Notes: generated by a model from the sequence alone, not told the origin. 35,337 bases of DNA from Acidimicrobiia bacterium (GCA_009694295.1 SHVJ01000012.1:1-35337), one strand, 5' to 3'. Positions 7,319 through 15,902 are shown, counted from the stretch's first letter. Program-made: numbers and translations.

Positions 7319-8047
7319 ATGAACATCTGGCTCGGCGTTGTCGTCGGGGTGCTGCTTGGACAGATCGCGACGCTCGCCACCAGCGTCTATCTCCACCGCG
7401 GGCTCACACACCGTGCCCTCACGGTCCACCCGGCCGCGGCCCTCTTCTTGCGCACGTTTCTCTGGGTGAGCACCGGCATACGCGCCCGGGAGTGGGTCGC
7501 CGTGCATCGCAAGCATCACGCCGCGAGCGACACGGTTGGCGACCCCCACAGCCCGATCGTGTTGGGCTTCTGGCGGGTGCAGCTCGCCAACGCGGCGCTC
7601 TACCGCCGCGTGGCGCGCGACGGTGAGACCGTTCAGAAGTACGCGCGCGACATACCAACCGACCGCCTCGACCGCTGGTTCTTCGACCATGCGTTCCTCG
7701 GGTTGGGCATCGGCATCACGATTGCCTGCGTGGCGTTCGGGTGGCAGACCGGTCTGGTCGTATCGGCGGTCCACGCGGTCACGTACCTCATGATTTCGGG
7801 GGCGATCAACGCCGTCGGACACACGCAGGGGAGTCGTCCGCACGAGAACAAGGCAACGAACGGTCGCGTGCTCGCCCTGCTCACGTTGGGGGAGGGCCTG
7901 CACAACAACCACCACAACACGCCCACCTCGGCCCGGTTCTCCGAGCGAATCGGAGAGTTCGACATCGGCTGGTGGACCGTCCGACTCCTCGTCGCAGTGC
8001 GGCTCGTGAAGATCCGTCAGTTCAGCCGCGACACCGTCAACGCTTAA
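7319..8047 (+). CDS. Membrane acyl desaturase (acyl-CoA/acyl-lipid Delta9 type)
   Basis: This is a di-iron membrane enzyme that introduces a double bond in a fatty acyl chain. All three histidine boxes are present: HRGLTH (HxxxxH, about residue 25), HRKHH (HxxHH, about 63) and HNNHH (about 195). A fourth iron-site motif, NAVGHTQG, lies at about 163. Hydrophobic segments at about 2-22, 38-55, 125-145 and 148-165 fit the four-helix layout. At 242 aa it is short but complete, because bacterial Delta9 desaturases can lack long tails. No reductase or rubredoxin partner is nearby. The 3' end faces the LLM oxidoreductase with 14 bp between stops. Confidence 0.93.
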   Translation: MNIWLGVVVGVLLGQIATLATSVYLHRGLTHRALTVHPAAALFLRTFLWVSTGIRAREWVAVHRKHHAASDTVGDPHSPIVLGFWRVQLANAALYRRVARDGETVQKYARDIPTDRLDRWFFDHAFLGLGIGITIACVAFGWQTGLVVSAVHAVTYLMISGAINAVGHTQGSRPHENKATNGRVLALLTLGEGLHNNHHNTPTSARFSERIGEFDIGWWTVRLLVAVRLVKIRQFSRDTVNA

Positions 8048-8061
8048 CTAGCGCGGCGTAG

Positions 8062-9027
8062 CTACTTGGCGTTGGGCGCAAGCGCCCGGACGACCTCGCG
8101 TACGTCGTCACCGGTTCCGAGGATCGCGGGCGCGGGGGTGGTCACACCGTTGGCCACGAATCGAGCGAGGTGCTCGCGGATCTCGTCCGCCGTGCCATGC
8201 ACGATGATCTGATCGATGAGCTCGTCGGGGATCGCTTCAGTAGCCGCCTTGCGGTCGCCGGCCTTCCACGCATCCCACATCGGCGCCAGCATCGAGCCGC
8301 GTCCCAACCACTCGTGAAACTGCGCGTACACCGGCACGTTCAAATACGCCGCGATCGAACGCGCGCCAACGAAGCGCACGAGGTCGCGGTCCGTGGTGGC
8401 CAGCACGAAGATGCGAGCGACGATCTCTTTGCCCTCACCCACGTGTGGAACGACCGTCTTCACGTCCTCGGCCGAGAGCCAATTGATGATGGCGCCGTCG
8501 CCTTCGCGCCCGGCGAGTCGCAACATCCCCGGCCGAAGCGCGGCCACGAGGATCGGTGGCATCTGCTCCACGGCCGCACCGAGCCGGAAGCCCTTCACTG
8601 CGAAGGTCTCGTATTCCTCGGTCACCTTCTCGCCGGCGAGCGCGGCGCGCAGGAAGCGGATCGTGTCGCGGACTCGTTGGTACGGCTTCTCGAACGGGAT
8701 GCCGTTCCAGTTCCGCACGATCACGTCGGACGACGTGCCGATGCCGAGTGCAAATCGACCCGGCGCGGCCGAGCACATCGCGGCGACCGTTTGAGCAATC
8801 GTGGCCGCGCCCCGGGTGTAGGCAGGGACGATCGCGGTGCCCAGCCGCAGTGTTGGGGCCCACGCCGCGGCAAGCGCCAGCGGTGTGAACGCGTCGAACG
8901 CACCGGCTTCGGCTGACCACACGTCGGTGTAGCCGAGCTGCTCGAGCTCCTCGAACCACGACTTGTGCTCGTGCAGTGGGATGCCGTCGAACGGCACCGT
9001 GATGCCATGGCGCTGCGGCACACTCAT
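8062..9027 (-). CDS. LLM-class (F420-dependent type) oxidoreductase
   Basis: A luciferase-like TIM-barrel protein of 321 aa. The segments HEHKSWFEELEQLGYTDVWSAEAGAFDAFTPLALAAAW, LRLGTAIVP and GRFALGIGTSS are typical of actinobacterial F420-dependent LLM enzymes. The Glu in WSAEAG and Thr-rich stretch near residue 100 fit cofactor-side positions of the family. F420 rather than FMN is inferred from similarity to actinobacterial members and is not proven. The ATG overlaps the stop of the upstream thioesterase gene (ATGA at 9024-9027), so the two are translationally coupled, suggesting a shared lipid or aromatic acyl pathway. Confidence 0.9.
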   Translation of the reverse strand: MSVPQRHGITVPFDGIPLHEHKSWFEELEQLGYTDVWSAEAGAFDAFTPLALAAAWAPTLRLGTAIVPAYTRGAATIAQTVAAMCSAAPGRFALGIGTSSDVIVRNWNGIPFEKPYQRVRDTIRFLRAALAGEKVTEEYETFAVKGFRLGAAVEQMPPILVAALRPGMLRLAGREGDGAIINWLSAEDVKTVVPHVGEGKEIVARIFVLATTDRDLVRFVGARSIAAYLNVPVYAQFHEWLGRGSMLAPMWDAWKAGDRKAATEAIPDELIDQIIVHGTADEIREHLARFVANGVTTPAPAILGTGDDVREVVRALAPNAK

Positions 9028-9791
9028 CGCGCAGTCTCCTCATCGAATTCGGCGCGCCATTGGCGCACGATCACTGATTGGCTGGCTGTGGCGAGCAGTG
9101 TGCCGTCTTGCGCCCAGAGGTGCACGACGCCGTGCCCGAACCCGCCGGCGACGGCTTGCACTCGCACATCGATGAGCACCCATTCCGTGGGATGCACGCG
9201 CACCATGCGCAGCGTGTTGTCGAGGCTGTTCCCTGAGATCTGGTGGCCGAGTGATTGGCCGATCCCCATCGGCACATAGTCGCCAACGATCGCTAGCGCT
9301 GCGCCGGTCGCGGCGAGACCGTCCGGAAGACGGACCCACAGGGAGCAGCGACCGTCTTCGAGCGGAGTGCCGTCGAGCTCTTCAATCGCTCGAAAGTTCG
9401 CGACGCGCATGTCGAGTCGCTCTGCGACCGTCCCCGCCATGCGGGCCGGCAGCGGGCGGGGCGGACATTCGTCGGGCGGCGGTACGTCGGGGTGGACGGC
9501 CCACTCGCCTTCCCAAGGAAGCTCCCGATGTCCGAGAGCGGCAAGGACCGTGAAGATCTCCTGTCCGTCGACGTGCGCGAGCACGCGGGCCTGCGACGAG
9601 GCGTGACCATGGACGACCTCGGTTGCTTCGAGCTCGACGACTGCCGGCGGGCGCGCAAACTCCAGGTATTGCGCGGTCGCCCATACGAGTGGCCGATCGG
9701 TGAGGTGCTCGAGGATCTCGATCGATGCGCCGAGTGCACACCCACCGAACAGCGTGCCGAAACCCGAGCACAGACCGCGCACGACGGGCAT
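9024..9791 (-). CDS. Acyl-CoA thioesterase-like double-hotdog protein
   Basis: This 255-residue protein looks like a two-hotdog acyl-CoA thioesterase of the TesB-like or thioesterase-family type. GTLFGGCALGASIEILEHL near the N-terminus resembles the 'fgG' entry of such enzymes, and the C-terminal hotdog contains IGQSLGHQISGNSLDNTLRMV and DVRVQAVAGGFGHGVVHLWAQDG. Its substrate is unknown. The ATG at 9791 probably misses the true N-terminus: the same frame stays open upstream and reads TDALRFYGLEPIDERRW, which looks like genuine coding sequence. The only likely start there is a CTG at 9851 (275 aa), placed 6 nt after a TACACT -10 box. It overlaps the LLM gene by 4 nt. Confidence 0.82.
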   Translation of the reverse strand: MPVVRGLCSGFGTLFGGCALGASIEILEHLTDRPLVWATAQYLEFARPPAVVELEATEVVHGHASSQARVLAHVDGQEIFTVLAALGHRELPWEGEWAVHPDVPPPDECPPRPLPARMAGTVAERLDMRVANFRAIEELDGTPLEDGRCSLWVRLPDGLAATGAALAIVGDYVPMGIGQSLGHQISGNSLDNTLRMVRVHPTEWVLIDVRVQAVAGGFGHGVVHLWAQDGTLLATASQSVIVRQWRAEFDEETAR

Positions 9792-9851
9792 GCGCCATCG
9801 GCGCTCGTCGATCGGCTCGAGGCCGTAGAAGCGCAGCGCGTCGGTGGGCAG

Positions 9852-9863
9852 CCCGCGAGTGTA
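9852..9863 (-). promoter_or_regulatory. Putative leaderless promoter of the thioesterase gene (-10 TACACT)
   Basis: On the minus strand TACACT (9858-9863) is followed by 6 nt (cgcggg) and then a CTG codon at 9851 in frame with the thioesterase. The spacing equals that at the desaturase, smpB, cysO and DUF35 starts. A GTG at 9871 lies in a different frame and is not useful. Confidence 0.4.
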
Positions 9864-9902
9864 CGGGTCACGCTTCTCCGAGCGACTCGGACTTCCTGTC
9901 GA

Positions 9903-10886
9903 TCAGTCGGCGTCGCTCGCGGTCACTGCCCACGCGCGGTCGTGCGCGGTCGTTGCGACGGCGAGGTGGAGCTTCCAGCCGGTCTCGGGTTCTTCGCTGT
10001 CCCACGCGACGAACTCGAGGCTGCCGAGCGCATCGCCGAGGTCGTCGGGATGTGGCGGCCAGTCGTCGAGGAGACCGGTCATCGCACCGAGCGCCCACCA
10101 CGCGCCGAAGCGACCGGCGGCGGCGCCTGCTCGACGGCCGTGCGCACCGCCGCTCGCACCCGCCCAGGCCATGATCGCTAGCCCGAGCGCGGGTTCGATC
10201 GACGCAACGCGTGCTGCGTGCGGTCCGAGGGCTGCGATCGCATCGAGCGCGTCGCCGCGCACGGAGACGGCGTCGGCTCGGCCATCGGATCCGGCGGTCC
10301 ATGCACGTACGAGCTCGACGAGCGCTCCGCTCGCCTCGTCGCGCTCGATGTCGTCGTTCGGCGCGGGCAACGTCACGGGCTGCAACGCGGGGATCGCGGG
10401 CATCGGAAATTCGGCTCGATCGGAGTGGTATTCGGCGAGCGCGTAGTCGGGCTCCCAGTCTTCGAGTCGCAGCGAGACTTCAAGCACCGAAGGTCCGGGC
10501 AGCTCGAGGTCGGTGAGGTCCTCGCCACGAAGGACACGTTCGTTCGCCGCGAGCACGGCCGGCGCGCCGTTCGGCGCGTGCGGTGCGAGTTCGCTCCACG
10601 TGTGGGCTTGCGCGGCCACTTCCGAAAGCGGGCCGAGCGTGAACGGTGCGCCGATGGCGTCCAACGTCGCGGCCGCGTACGCGGCGGGAGCCTCGAGCGC
10701 GAGGCGGTATGCCGCATGCGACGCCGCAGGCCAGAGCTGGCGACCGGTCTCGTGCGCCCGGGCGCAGCGTTCGCGGAGCGAGACGAGTCCGTCCCAGTCG
10801 CGGGCTGAGCACACGTCATCGATCAGCCGGATCAACTCGTCGAGATCCGCCCGGCGGACGGCTTCGTCGATCTCGGCAGGCTGCAC
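9903..10886 (-). CDS. Conserved-looking protein of unknown function
   Basis: I do not recognise this family. From the GTG at 10886 it encodes 327 residues, starting MQPAEIDEAVRRADLDELIRL. The first 110 residues look all-helical, Ala/Leu/Arg-rich and TPR-like (VCSARDWDGLVSLRERCARAHETGRQLWP). A Pro-rich middle follows (FPMPAIPALQPVTLPAPN), then a C-terminal globular part with Trp-rich RFGAWWALGAMTGLLDDWPPHPDDLG and LEFVAWDSEEPETGWKLHLAVAT. No signal peptide or membrane helix is seen. The GTG has an AAAGAT hexamer 6 nt before it, in line with the leaderless pattern elsewhere. Upstream extension of the frame overlaps the divergent ABC gene and is not credible. It precedes the thioesterase by about 50-110 nt on the same strand. 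Confidence 0.75.
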   Translation of the reverse strand: MQPAEIDEAVRRADLDELIRLIDDVCSARDWDGLVSLRERCARAHETGRQLWPAASHAAYRLALEAPAAYAAATLDAIGAPFTLGPLSEVAAQAHTWSELAPHAPNGAPAVLAANERVLRGEDLTDLELPGPSVLEVSLRLEDWEPDYALAEYHSDRAEFPMPAIPALQPVTLPAPNDDIERDEASGALVELVRAWTAGSDGRADAVSVRGDALDAIAALGPHAARVASIEPALGLAIMAWAGASGGAHGRRAGAAAGRFGAWWALGAMTGLLDDWPPHPDDLGDALGSLEFVAWDSEEPETGWKLHLAVATTAHDRAWAVTASDAD

Positions 10887-10934
10887 GACACCATCTTTAC
10901 GGGGTTGGAGAGGGCAGATGGCAGACTGCCGACA

Positions 10935-11927
10935 ATGAGCGAAACATCCGCGATCGAGGTCGACGGGTTGGTCCGTCGGTTCGGCGAGTTCACCGCCGTC
11001 GACGACGTGTCGTTCACGGTCGAGCCAGGCGAGCTCTTCGGCTTCCTCGGGCCGAACGGTGCCGGCAAGACGACGACGATCTCGATCCTGTGCACGTTGC
11101 TGCGTCCGAGCGGTGGGGCCGCACGAGTGGCGGGGTTCGACGTCGCGACTGATCCCGGAGCTGTTCGTTCCAGCATCGGACTCGTGTTCCAGGACCTCAC
11201 GCTCGACGACTACCTCACCGGAATGCAGAACCTCCGTTTCCATGCCGTGCTCTACGGCTACCCGTCGGCCGAAGTTGCCGACCGCGCGGCGCCGTTGCTC
11301 GAGATGGTGGGGCTCTCCGATCGCGCCGATCAGCAGGTTCGCTTCTACTCCGGTGGCATGAAGCGCCGACTTGAGATCGCGCGCGGTCTGCTGCACTCAC
11401 CCCGCGTGCTCTTCCTCGACGAGCCCACGATCGGCCTCGACCCGCAGACCCGCGTGCACATCTGGGACTACGTCGACACGCTCCGCGAGCGCGAGAAGAC
11501 GACGATGTTCCTCACGACGCACTACATGGACGAAGCGGAGCGCTGTGATCGCATCGCCATCATCGACCGGGGGAAGATCGTGGCGATCGACACGCCGAAC
11601 GCGTTGAAGGATTCGGTCGGCGACGACACCGTCACGTTGATGACCAGCGACGACGCAACTGCGCTCGAGCAGATCAAGACGGCCCTCGGCATCACCGGCG
11701 AGCTCACCGACGAAGGTCTCCGATTGCGGGTTCCCGAAGGAGAATCGTTTGTGCCCCGATTGTTCGAGCACCTGACGGTCGAGGTCCAGAACGTGTCGAT
11801 GCACCGACCGAGCCTCGACGACGTGTTCATCAAGTACACCGGGCGCGACATCCGCGACGCCGAGGCCGGTGGCATGGATCGCATGAAAGCCAATCCGATG
11901 ATGCGCGGCTTCCGAAAGTCGAACTGA
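10935..11927 (+). CDS. ABC transporter ATPase, DrrA-like
   Basis: This is the ATPase of an ABC-2 exporter of the daunorubicin-resistance (DrrA) group. The 330 residues include Walker [13 protein letters not shown] (about residues 40-51), a Q-loop in [13 protein letters not shown], signature [12 protein letters not shown], Walker [14 protein letters not shown] and the H-loop [12 protein letters not shown]. The C-terminal tail (about 225-330), including [27 protein letters not shown], is the regulatory extension characteristic of DrrA-type ATPases. The ATG at 10935 was chosen over one at 10905 because [17 protein letters not shown] matches the family start. Its stop overlaps the permease ATG by one base. 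The substrate is unknown; drug, lipid or glycolipid export are all possible. Confidence 0.93.
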   Translation: MSETSAIEVDGLVRRFGEFTAVDDVSFTVEPGELFGFLGPNGAGKTTTISILCTLLRPSGGAARVAGFDVATDPGAVRSSIGLVFQDLTLDDYLTGMQNLRFHAVLYGYPSAEVADRAAPLLEMVGLSDRADQQVRFYSGGMKRRLEIARGLLHSPRVLFLDEPTIGLDPQTRVHIWDYVDTLREREKTTMFLTTHYMDEAERCDRIAIIDRGKIVAIDTPNALKDSVGDDTVTLMTSDDATALEQIKTALGITGELTDEGLRLRVPEGESFVPRLFEHLTVEVQNVSMHRPSLDDVFIKYTGRDIRDAEAGGMDRMKANPMMRGFRKSN

Positions 11928-12781
11928 TGGCCGACACCGCGATACGCGCGCATGAGCTCCCCTCGAGCGGCGCGGCCACCACTCGCCGCGACAGCTCTTT
12001 CCGACGAAACGTCCGGGCCATGCTCATGGTCTGGCGGCGCGACATCATCCGACTGTTCCGCATGCCGACCCGATTGATCTCGGGGATCGCGCAGCCACTC
12101 CTGTTCCTGTTCGTGCTCGGTGCCGGCCTCGAGGCCGCGATCGGTAACCGTGGTGCAGCCGGCGTCGACTACCAGCAGTACCTGTTCCCCGGCATCCTCG
12201 GGATGTCGGTGCTCACATCGTCGCTGTTCTCTGCGATGGCGATCGTGTGGGACCGCGAGTTCGGGTTCATGCGCGAGATGCTGGTCGCACCCATCTCACG
12301 TTCGTCGCTCGTCCTGGGCAAGGCACTCGGCGGGGGATCGGTGTCGGTGATGCAGGGCATCGTGCTCGTCGTCGCCGCGCCGTTGGTGGGCGTGTCGTTC
12401 ACGGTCAAGAGCTTCTTCGAGATGCTCGGGTTCTTGTTGCTCCTCGCGTTCGCCTTGACCGCGTTCGGCATGGTCATCTCCAGCCGGATCCAGCGCATGG
12501 AGAGCTTCCAGATGGTGATGGCGCTCGTGATGCAGCCGATGCTGTTTCTCTCTGGAGCGATCTTCCCGCTCGGGAAGCTGCCCGACTGGCTCGGTGTGGT
12601 CACACGACTCAACCCGGCCACGTACGGGATCGACGCGATCCGTCGGTCGGTGCTTCCCGGTTCCGCAAAGCTCGACATCCTCGGCTGGAACGTGCCGCTG
12701 TGGGCCGACGCGGTCATCACGCTCGGGTTCGGTACTGCGATGTTGCTGCTCGCCATCAAGCTTTTCGACCGAACGGAGTAG
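11927..12781 (+). CDS. ABC-2 type permease, DrrB-like
   Basis: This is the membrane half of the exporter begun by the previous gene. It is 284 aa, with a cytoplasmic N-terminus (about 1-50) and six hydrophobic segments: about 50-70, 92-112, 135-160, 165-185, 195-215 and 255-280. The central segment SVLTSSLFSAMAIVWDREFGFMREMLVAPISRSSLVLGKALGG is the conserved ABC-2 signature region. It also contains the typical stretch FLSGAIFPLGKLPDWLGVVTRLNPATYGIDAIR. The ATG overlaps the ATPase stop (TGATG), implying translational coupling. An MDR reductase gene follows after 4 nt and may be in the same transcript. Confidence 0.92.
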   Translation: MADTAIRAHELPSSGAATTRRDSSFRRNVRAMLMVWRRDIIRLFRMPTRLISGIAQPLLFLFVLGAGLEAAIGNRGAAGVDYQQYLFPGILGMSVLTSSLFSAMAIVWDREFGFMREMLVAPISRSSLVLGKALGGGSVSVMQGIVLVVAAPLVGVSFTVKSFFEMLGFLLLLAFALTAFGMVISSRIQRMESFQMVMALVMQPMLFLSGAIFPLGKLPDWLGVVTRLNPATYGIDAIRRSVLPGSAKLDILGWNVPLWADAVITLGFGTAMLLLAIKLFDRTE

Positions 12782-12785
12782 CCGT

Positions 12786-13799
12786 ATGGCCGCGATGAAT
12801 CGTCAACTGCGCTTGGCGCAGCGTCCGGTCGGCATGGTGGACGACGCGACGTTCGATCTGGTCGAGACGCCCATCCCGGAGCTCGCCGGGGGCGAGGCGC
12901 TCGTGAAGATGGCCTACCTCTCGATCGACCCGACGAACCGCGTGTGGATCCGCGAAGAGCCGTCGTACCTGCCGCCCGTCGGCATCGGCGAGGTCATGCG
13001 GGGCGGCGCGGTCGGCACGGTCGTGGAGTCGCGCAGCGACGCGTATCCGGTGGGCGCGGTGGTCACGGGCTTGCTCGGATGGCAGGAGCACGCAGTCATC
13101 GGCACCGAGACGCTCGGTCGAGTGGTACCCGACGGCGTGCCGATGACGGCAGTGCTGAACGCATTCGGTTCGAGCGGCATGACCGCGTACTTCGGGATGA
13201 CAGACGTCGCCCACACGAAGGAGGGCGACGTGATCGTCGTCTCCGGCGCGGCAGGTTCGGTCGGCTCCCTCGCCGGTCAGATGGGCAAGATCCTCGGCGG
13301 GCACGTGATCGGGATCGCCGGGACCGACGAGAAGTGCGCGTGGGTCACGAACGACCTCGGGTTCGATGCCTGCATCAACTACAAGACAGAGGACGTCCCT
13401 CGCCGGCTCGACGAGCTGTGTCCGAACGGCATCGATGTGTACTTCGACAACGTGGGTGGCGCGATCCTCGATGCCGCGCTCGCACGGCTTGCACTCAATG
13501 CGCGCGTCGCCGTGTGCGGAACGATCTCGACCTACAACTCCACGGACCTTCCCGACCCAATCCACTTCTACTTCAACCTGGTGTCGACCCGGTCGCGGAT
13601 GGAGGGGTTCCTCGTGCTCGACTACCTCGATCGATTCGACGAGGGCGCGGCGAAGATCTTGGAGTGGATGCTCGACGGTCGGCTGCAGGCGAAGGAGCAG
13701 ATCGTCGATGGGTTGGAGCACGCCCCCGAGGCGCTCAACATGCTCTTCACCGGTGGCAACACCGGCAAGCTGCTCGTGAGAGTGGATCCGGAAGCCTGA
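12786..13799 (+). CDS. NADP-dependent MDR oxidoreductase (prostaglandin/leukotriene reductase-like)
   Basis: A zinc-free medium-chain dehydrogenase/reductase of 337 aa that reduces double bonds of alpha,beta-unsaturated ketones or aldehydes using NADPH. The N-terminal domain contains LSIDPTNRVWI, and the Rossmann domain begins at about residue 150 with VIVVSGAAGSVGSLAGQMGKILG. The segments GIDVYFDNVGGAILDAAL and RVAVCGTISTYN are family hallmarks of the PTGR/YncB group. The ATG at 12786, 4 nt after the permease stop, gives the expected N-terminus MAAMNRQLRLAQRPVG. Nothing in the motifs points to a particular substrate. The link to the exporter is by position only. Confidence 0.92.
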   Translation: MAAMNRQLRLAQRPVGMVDDATFDLVETPIPELAGGEALVKMAYLSIDPTNRVWIREEPSYLPPVGIGEVMRGGAVGTVVESRSDAYPVGAVVTGLLGWQEHAVIGTETLGRVVPDGVPMTAVLNAFGSSGMTAYFGMTDVAHTKEGDVIVVSGAAGSVGSLAGQMGKILGGHVIGIAGTDEKCAWVTNDLGFDACINYKTEDVPRRLDELCPNGIDVYFDNVGGAILDAALARLALNARVAVCGTISTYNSTDLPDPIHFYFNLVSTRSRMEGFLVLDYLDRFDEGAAKILEWMLDGRLQAKEQIVDGLEHAPEALNMLFTGGNTGKLLVRVDPEA

Positions 13800-13810
13800 G
13801 CGAGCGGCCC

Positions 13811-13823
13811 GGCCGGCCCGGCC
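13811..13823. terminator. Very GC-rich inverted repeat between convergent genes
   Basis: ggccgg/ccggcc around a single central c lies in the 47-bp gap between the convergent MDR reductase and amidohydrolase genes. The stem is only 6 bp and there is no T-run, so a terminator role is a guess from position. Confidence 0.25.
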
Positions 13824-13846
13824 GTAGGCCGAGAGCGGGGGTGGGG

Positions 13847-15535
13847 CTAGCCGCGTACGACGCGGCCGGCGAGCTCGCCGGTGTGCTCGCCGTGGTCCAT
13901 GAACACGACGCCGTTCACGATCGTGAAGTCGTAGCCGCGCGCCCGTCCCAGGTAACGACCGGCACCGTGCGGGAAGTCGTGGACGTACTCGGGGACCGGG
14001 AGTGCGAGCGCATCCCAATCGATCACGTTGAGGTCGGCGTACGCGCCTTCGCGCAGCACGCCTCGGTCGTGGATCCCGAACGTGTTCGCCGTGTCGGATG
14101 TGAGGCGGCGGATCGCGTCGGGGAGCGTCAGTGCCTCACGCTCCCGAACCCAGTACGTGAGGAGATGCGTGGGTGCGCTGGCGTCCATCGTCTGACCGAC
14201 ATGTGCACCGGCATCGGCCAGGCCCGACAGGACTTCTGGTTGCGTCAGCATCTCGCCGATCGCATCCACGCTCTGGTTCAGCAAAGGCCAGGACAGCAGC
14301 AGCGCGCCGTCGGTCTCGAGCGCGAGGTCGATGAATGCCTCCACCGGTGACACCCCACGAGCATCGGCGACGGCGACGAGCGATCGCTCGGGTCGGCAGT
14401 CGTACCGGGCGAGGCCGTCGGGACCGTTCAGCACGAAGAACACCTCGAGTCCATCGCGGTCGTGGATGGCGACGTCGACGAGCTCGGCGCGGCGAACCGG
14501 ATCGCGCAACAAGCCGAGCCGTTTCGACAACGGCATCCCTTGCAGCACGTGCCACGCGCGGTGATGATCGAACGGCGTGCGGTGAGCGATGCCTGTGAGC
14601 ACTCCGATGTACCGCGGTGTCGTTTGCGGGCGGACCTGCGCGCCGCGTGCGTTCGCTGCGCGCGCGAGCTCGATCACCCGGCGGTAGTGCTCACCCTGGT
14701 CCCACGTGTGCGAGAGCCCGAACGTGATCGGTCGGCCCGACCGGGCGCTGGCCTCGGTGATCCAGGCCATCTCCGACTCCACGCGGGGGAGTGTTGGCCC
14801 TTCGCCGTCGAAGCGCGGTGCAACCTCGATCACGCCTCGCCCATGACGCGCGAGCACGTCGGCGAACGCGAACAGCTCGTCGGGCTTCGCGTACGTGCCC
14901 GGGACGAATCGCCCGTCGGGAACGCGATGGCGAAGCGTGCGTGAGCTCGAGAAGCCGAGTGCACCCGCGGTCATCGCTTCATCGGTGAGCGAAGTCATGC
15001 GGTCGAGCTCTTCGTCGCTCGGTATCGCATCTTCGTCGAGGCTGCGCTCGCCCATCGCGTAGTAGCGCAATGCACAGTGGCCGACCATCCCGCCGGCGTT
15101 CACACCTTTGGGCGTTGAATCCAGCCACCTGAGATATTCGCCGTACGTCTCCCAGTTCCACGGGAGCCCATCGAGGATGCTGCGCGCGGGGATGTCTTCC
15201 ACCGACTCCATCATCTCGGCGAGGTACGTGTGGTCGGCTGACCGCACCGGAGCGAAGGTGACGCCGCAGTTCCCGACGGCCACTGTGGTCACGCCGTGCC
15301 AGCACGACGACGACCCGATCGGATCCCAGGCCAGCTGCGCGTCGAGGTGCGTGTGGATGTCGACGAACCCGGGGGTGACAAGCCGGCCGCTCACGTCGAG
15401 CTCGCGTTGGCCGCGGTCGTCGACCGAACCAACGGCAGTGACGCGGTCGCCGTCGATGGCCACGTCGGCGCGCACAGGATCCGCGCCGGTTCCATCGACG
15501 ACGGTTCCTCCACGCAGCACGAGATCATGGGGCAC
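13847..15535 (-). CDS. N-acyl-D-amino-acid deacylase-like amidohydrolase
   Basis: This is a metal-dependent amidohydrolase of the D-aminoacylase group (562 aa). Metal-site motifs are in order: VDIHTHLDAQ (HxH, about residue 60), VGNCGVTFAPV with the zinc-bridging Cys (about 95), FGLSHTWDQG (His, about 265) and LADAGAHVGQ (catalytic Asp, about 430). The N-terminal beta-sandwich strand LVLRGGTVVDGTG pairs with the C-terminal YDFTIVNGVVFMDHG. Natural substrates may be N-acyl-D-amino acids or other cyclic or linear amides; many actinobacterial paralogues are unassigned. The ATG at 15535 gives the standard N-terminus MPHDLVLRGG. It is transcribed divergently from the pot-type remnant. Confidence 0.92.
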   Translation of the reverse strand: MPHDLVLRGGTVVDGTGADPVRADVAIDGDRVTAVGSVDDRGQRELDVSGRLVTPGFVDIHTHLDAQLAWDPIGSSSCWHGVTTVAVGNCGVTFAPVRSADHTYLAEMMESVEDIPARSILDGLPWNWETYGEYLRWLDSTPKGVNAGGMVGHCALRYYAMGERSLDEDAIPSDEELDRMTSLTDEAMTAGALGFSSSRTLRHRVPDGRFVPGTYAKPDELFAFADVLARHGRGVIEVAPRFDGEGPTLPRVESEMAWITEASARSGRPITFGLSHTWDQGEHYRRVIELARAANARGAQVRPQTTPRYIGVLTGIAHRTPFDHHRAWHVLQGMPLSKRLGLLRDPVRRAELVDVAIHDRDGLEVFFVLNGPDGLARYDCRPERSLVAVADARGVSPVEAFIDLALETDGALLLSWPLLNQSVDAIGEMLTQPEVLSGLADAGAHVGQTMDASAPTHLLTYWVREREALTLPDAIRRLTSDTANTFGIHDRGVLREGAYADLNVIDWDALALPVPEYVHDFPHGAGRYLGRARGYDFTIVNGVVFMDHGEHTGELAGRVVRG

Positions 15536-15653
15536 GCCCGCACGGTACGCCGCGGGAACGGGTCGATCTCGTGGAGCCGGATAATGTGACGACCCGTCAG
15601 ATGTGTGTGGTGAGGGCCCGGAGCGGTCTCCGGGTCACGAGGCCTGGGCCTAG

Positions 15654-15833
15654 GGAGAAGCCCCGGATCCTGAGTCCACGCACTGCGACACGTACCACGC
15701 CGAGGACACGGACTTCTACGAGCAGCTCTCGTACTGGGTCACTCCGACGGCTAAGTGCCTCGACGGACGCAAGGTCAAGTGCGTCGCGTACAAGGACTGG
15801 CTGCAGGCGTGGGACGAGATCAAGGCGAGTTGA
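15654..15833 (+). pseudogene. C-terminal remnant of a polyamine-type ABC solute-binding protein (PotD-like)
   Basis: The frame opens directly after a TAG at 15651-15653 and has no start codon. It encodes about 59 residues ending in YEQLSYWVTPTAKCLDG and WLQAWDEIKAS before a TGA. This pattern, with FYEQ...W.TPT...C and a final W..AW.EIK, is the C-terminal end of spermidine/putrescine-type binding proteins. Only the last 50 or so of roughly 350-400 residues remain. The 70 bp upstream contain a 7-bp stem-loop (15617-15634) and no recognisable rest of the gene. The remnant stands exactly where the binding-protein gene is expected, in front of potB- and potC-like permeases, so it looks like an internal deletion. 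Confidence 0.72.
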
Positions 15834-15872
15834 TCCCACTCATCCGACGGTCTTTGGACCGATGAACTGACG

Positions 15873-15902
15873 GTGGGCGGGCCGGGATCCCGGCCCGCCC
15901 AC
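15873..15902. terminator. 30-bp perfect palindrome between the binding-protein remnant and the permease gene
   Basis: A 15-bp arm starting gtgggcgggcc (15873-15887) is followed without interruption by its exact complement (15888-15902), giving a very stable hairpin when transcribed. A flanking gacgg/ccgtc adds partial pairing. It lies 39 nt after the remnant's stop and 13 nt before the permease ATG. Hairpins at this place in importer operons commonly reduce expression of the permeases relative to the binding protein. No T-run follows, so attenuation or mRNA protection is as likely as full termination. Confidence 0.6.

Noticed and set aside
10887-11396. Start of the unknown minus-strand protein at 11396 (497 aa)
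   Set aside because: The extra sequence is antisense to the DrrA-like ATPase gene; GTG 10886 gives a clean divergent arrangement.
10935-15535. Antibiotic biosynthesis or resistance cluster around the DrrAB-like exporter
   Set aside because: No synthase, tailoring or regulatory genes accompany the exporter; MDR reductase and amidohydrolase alone do not support it.
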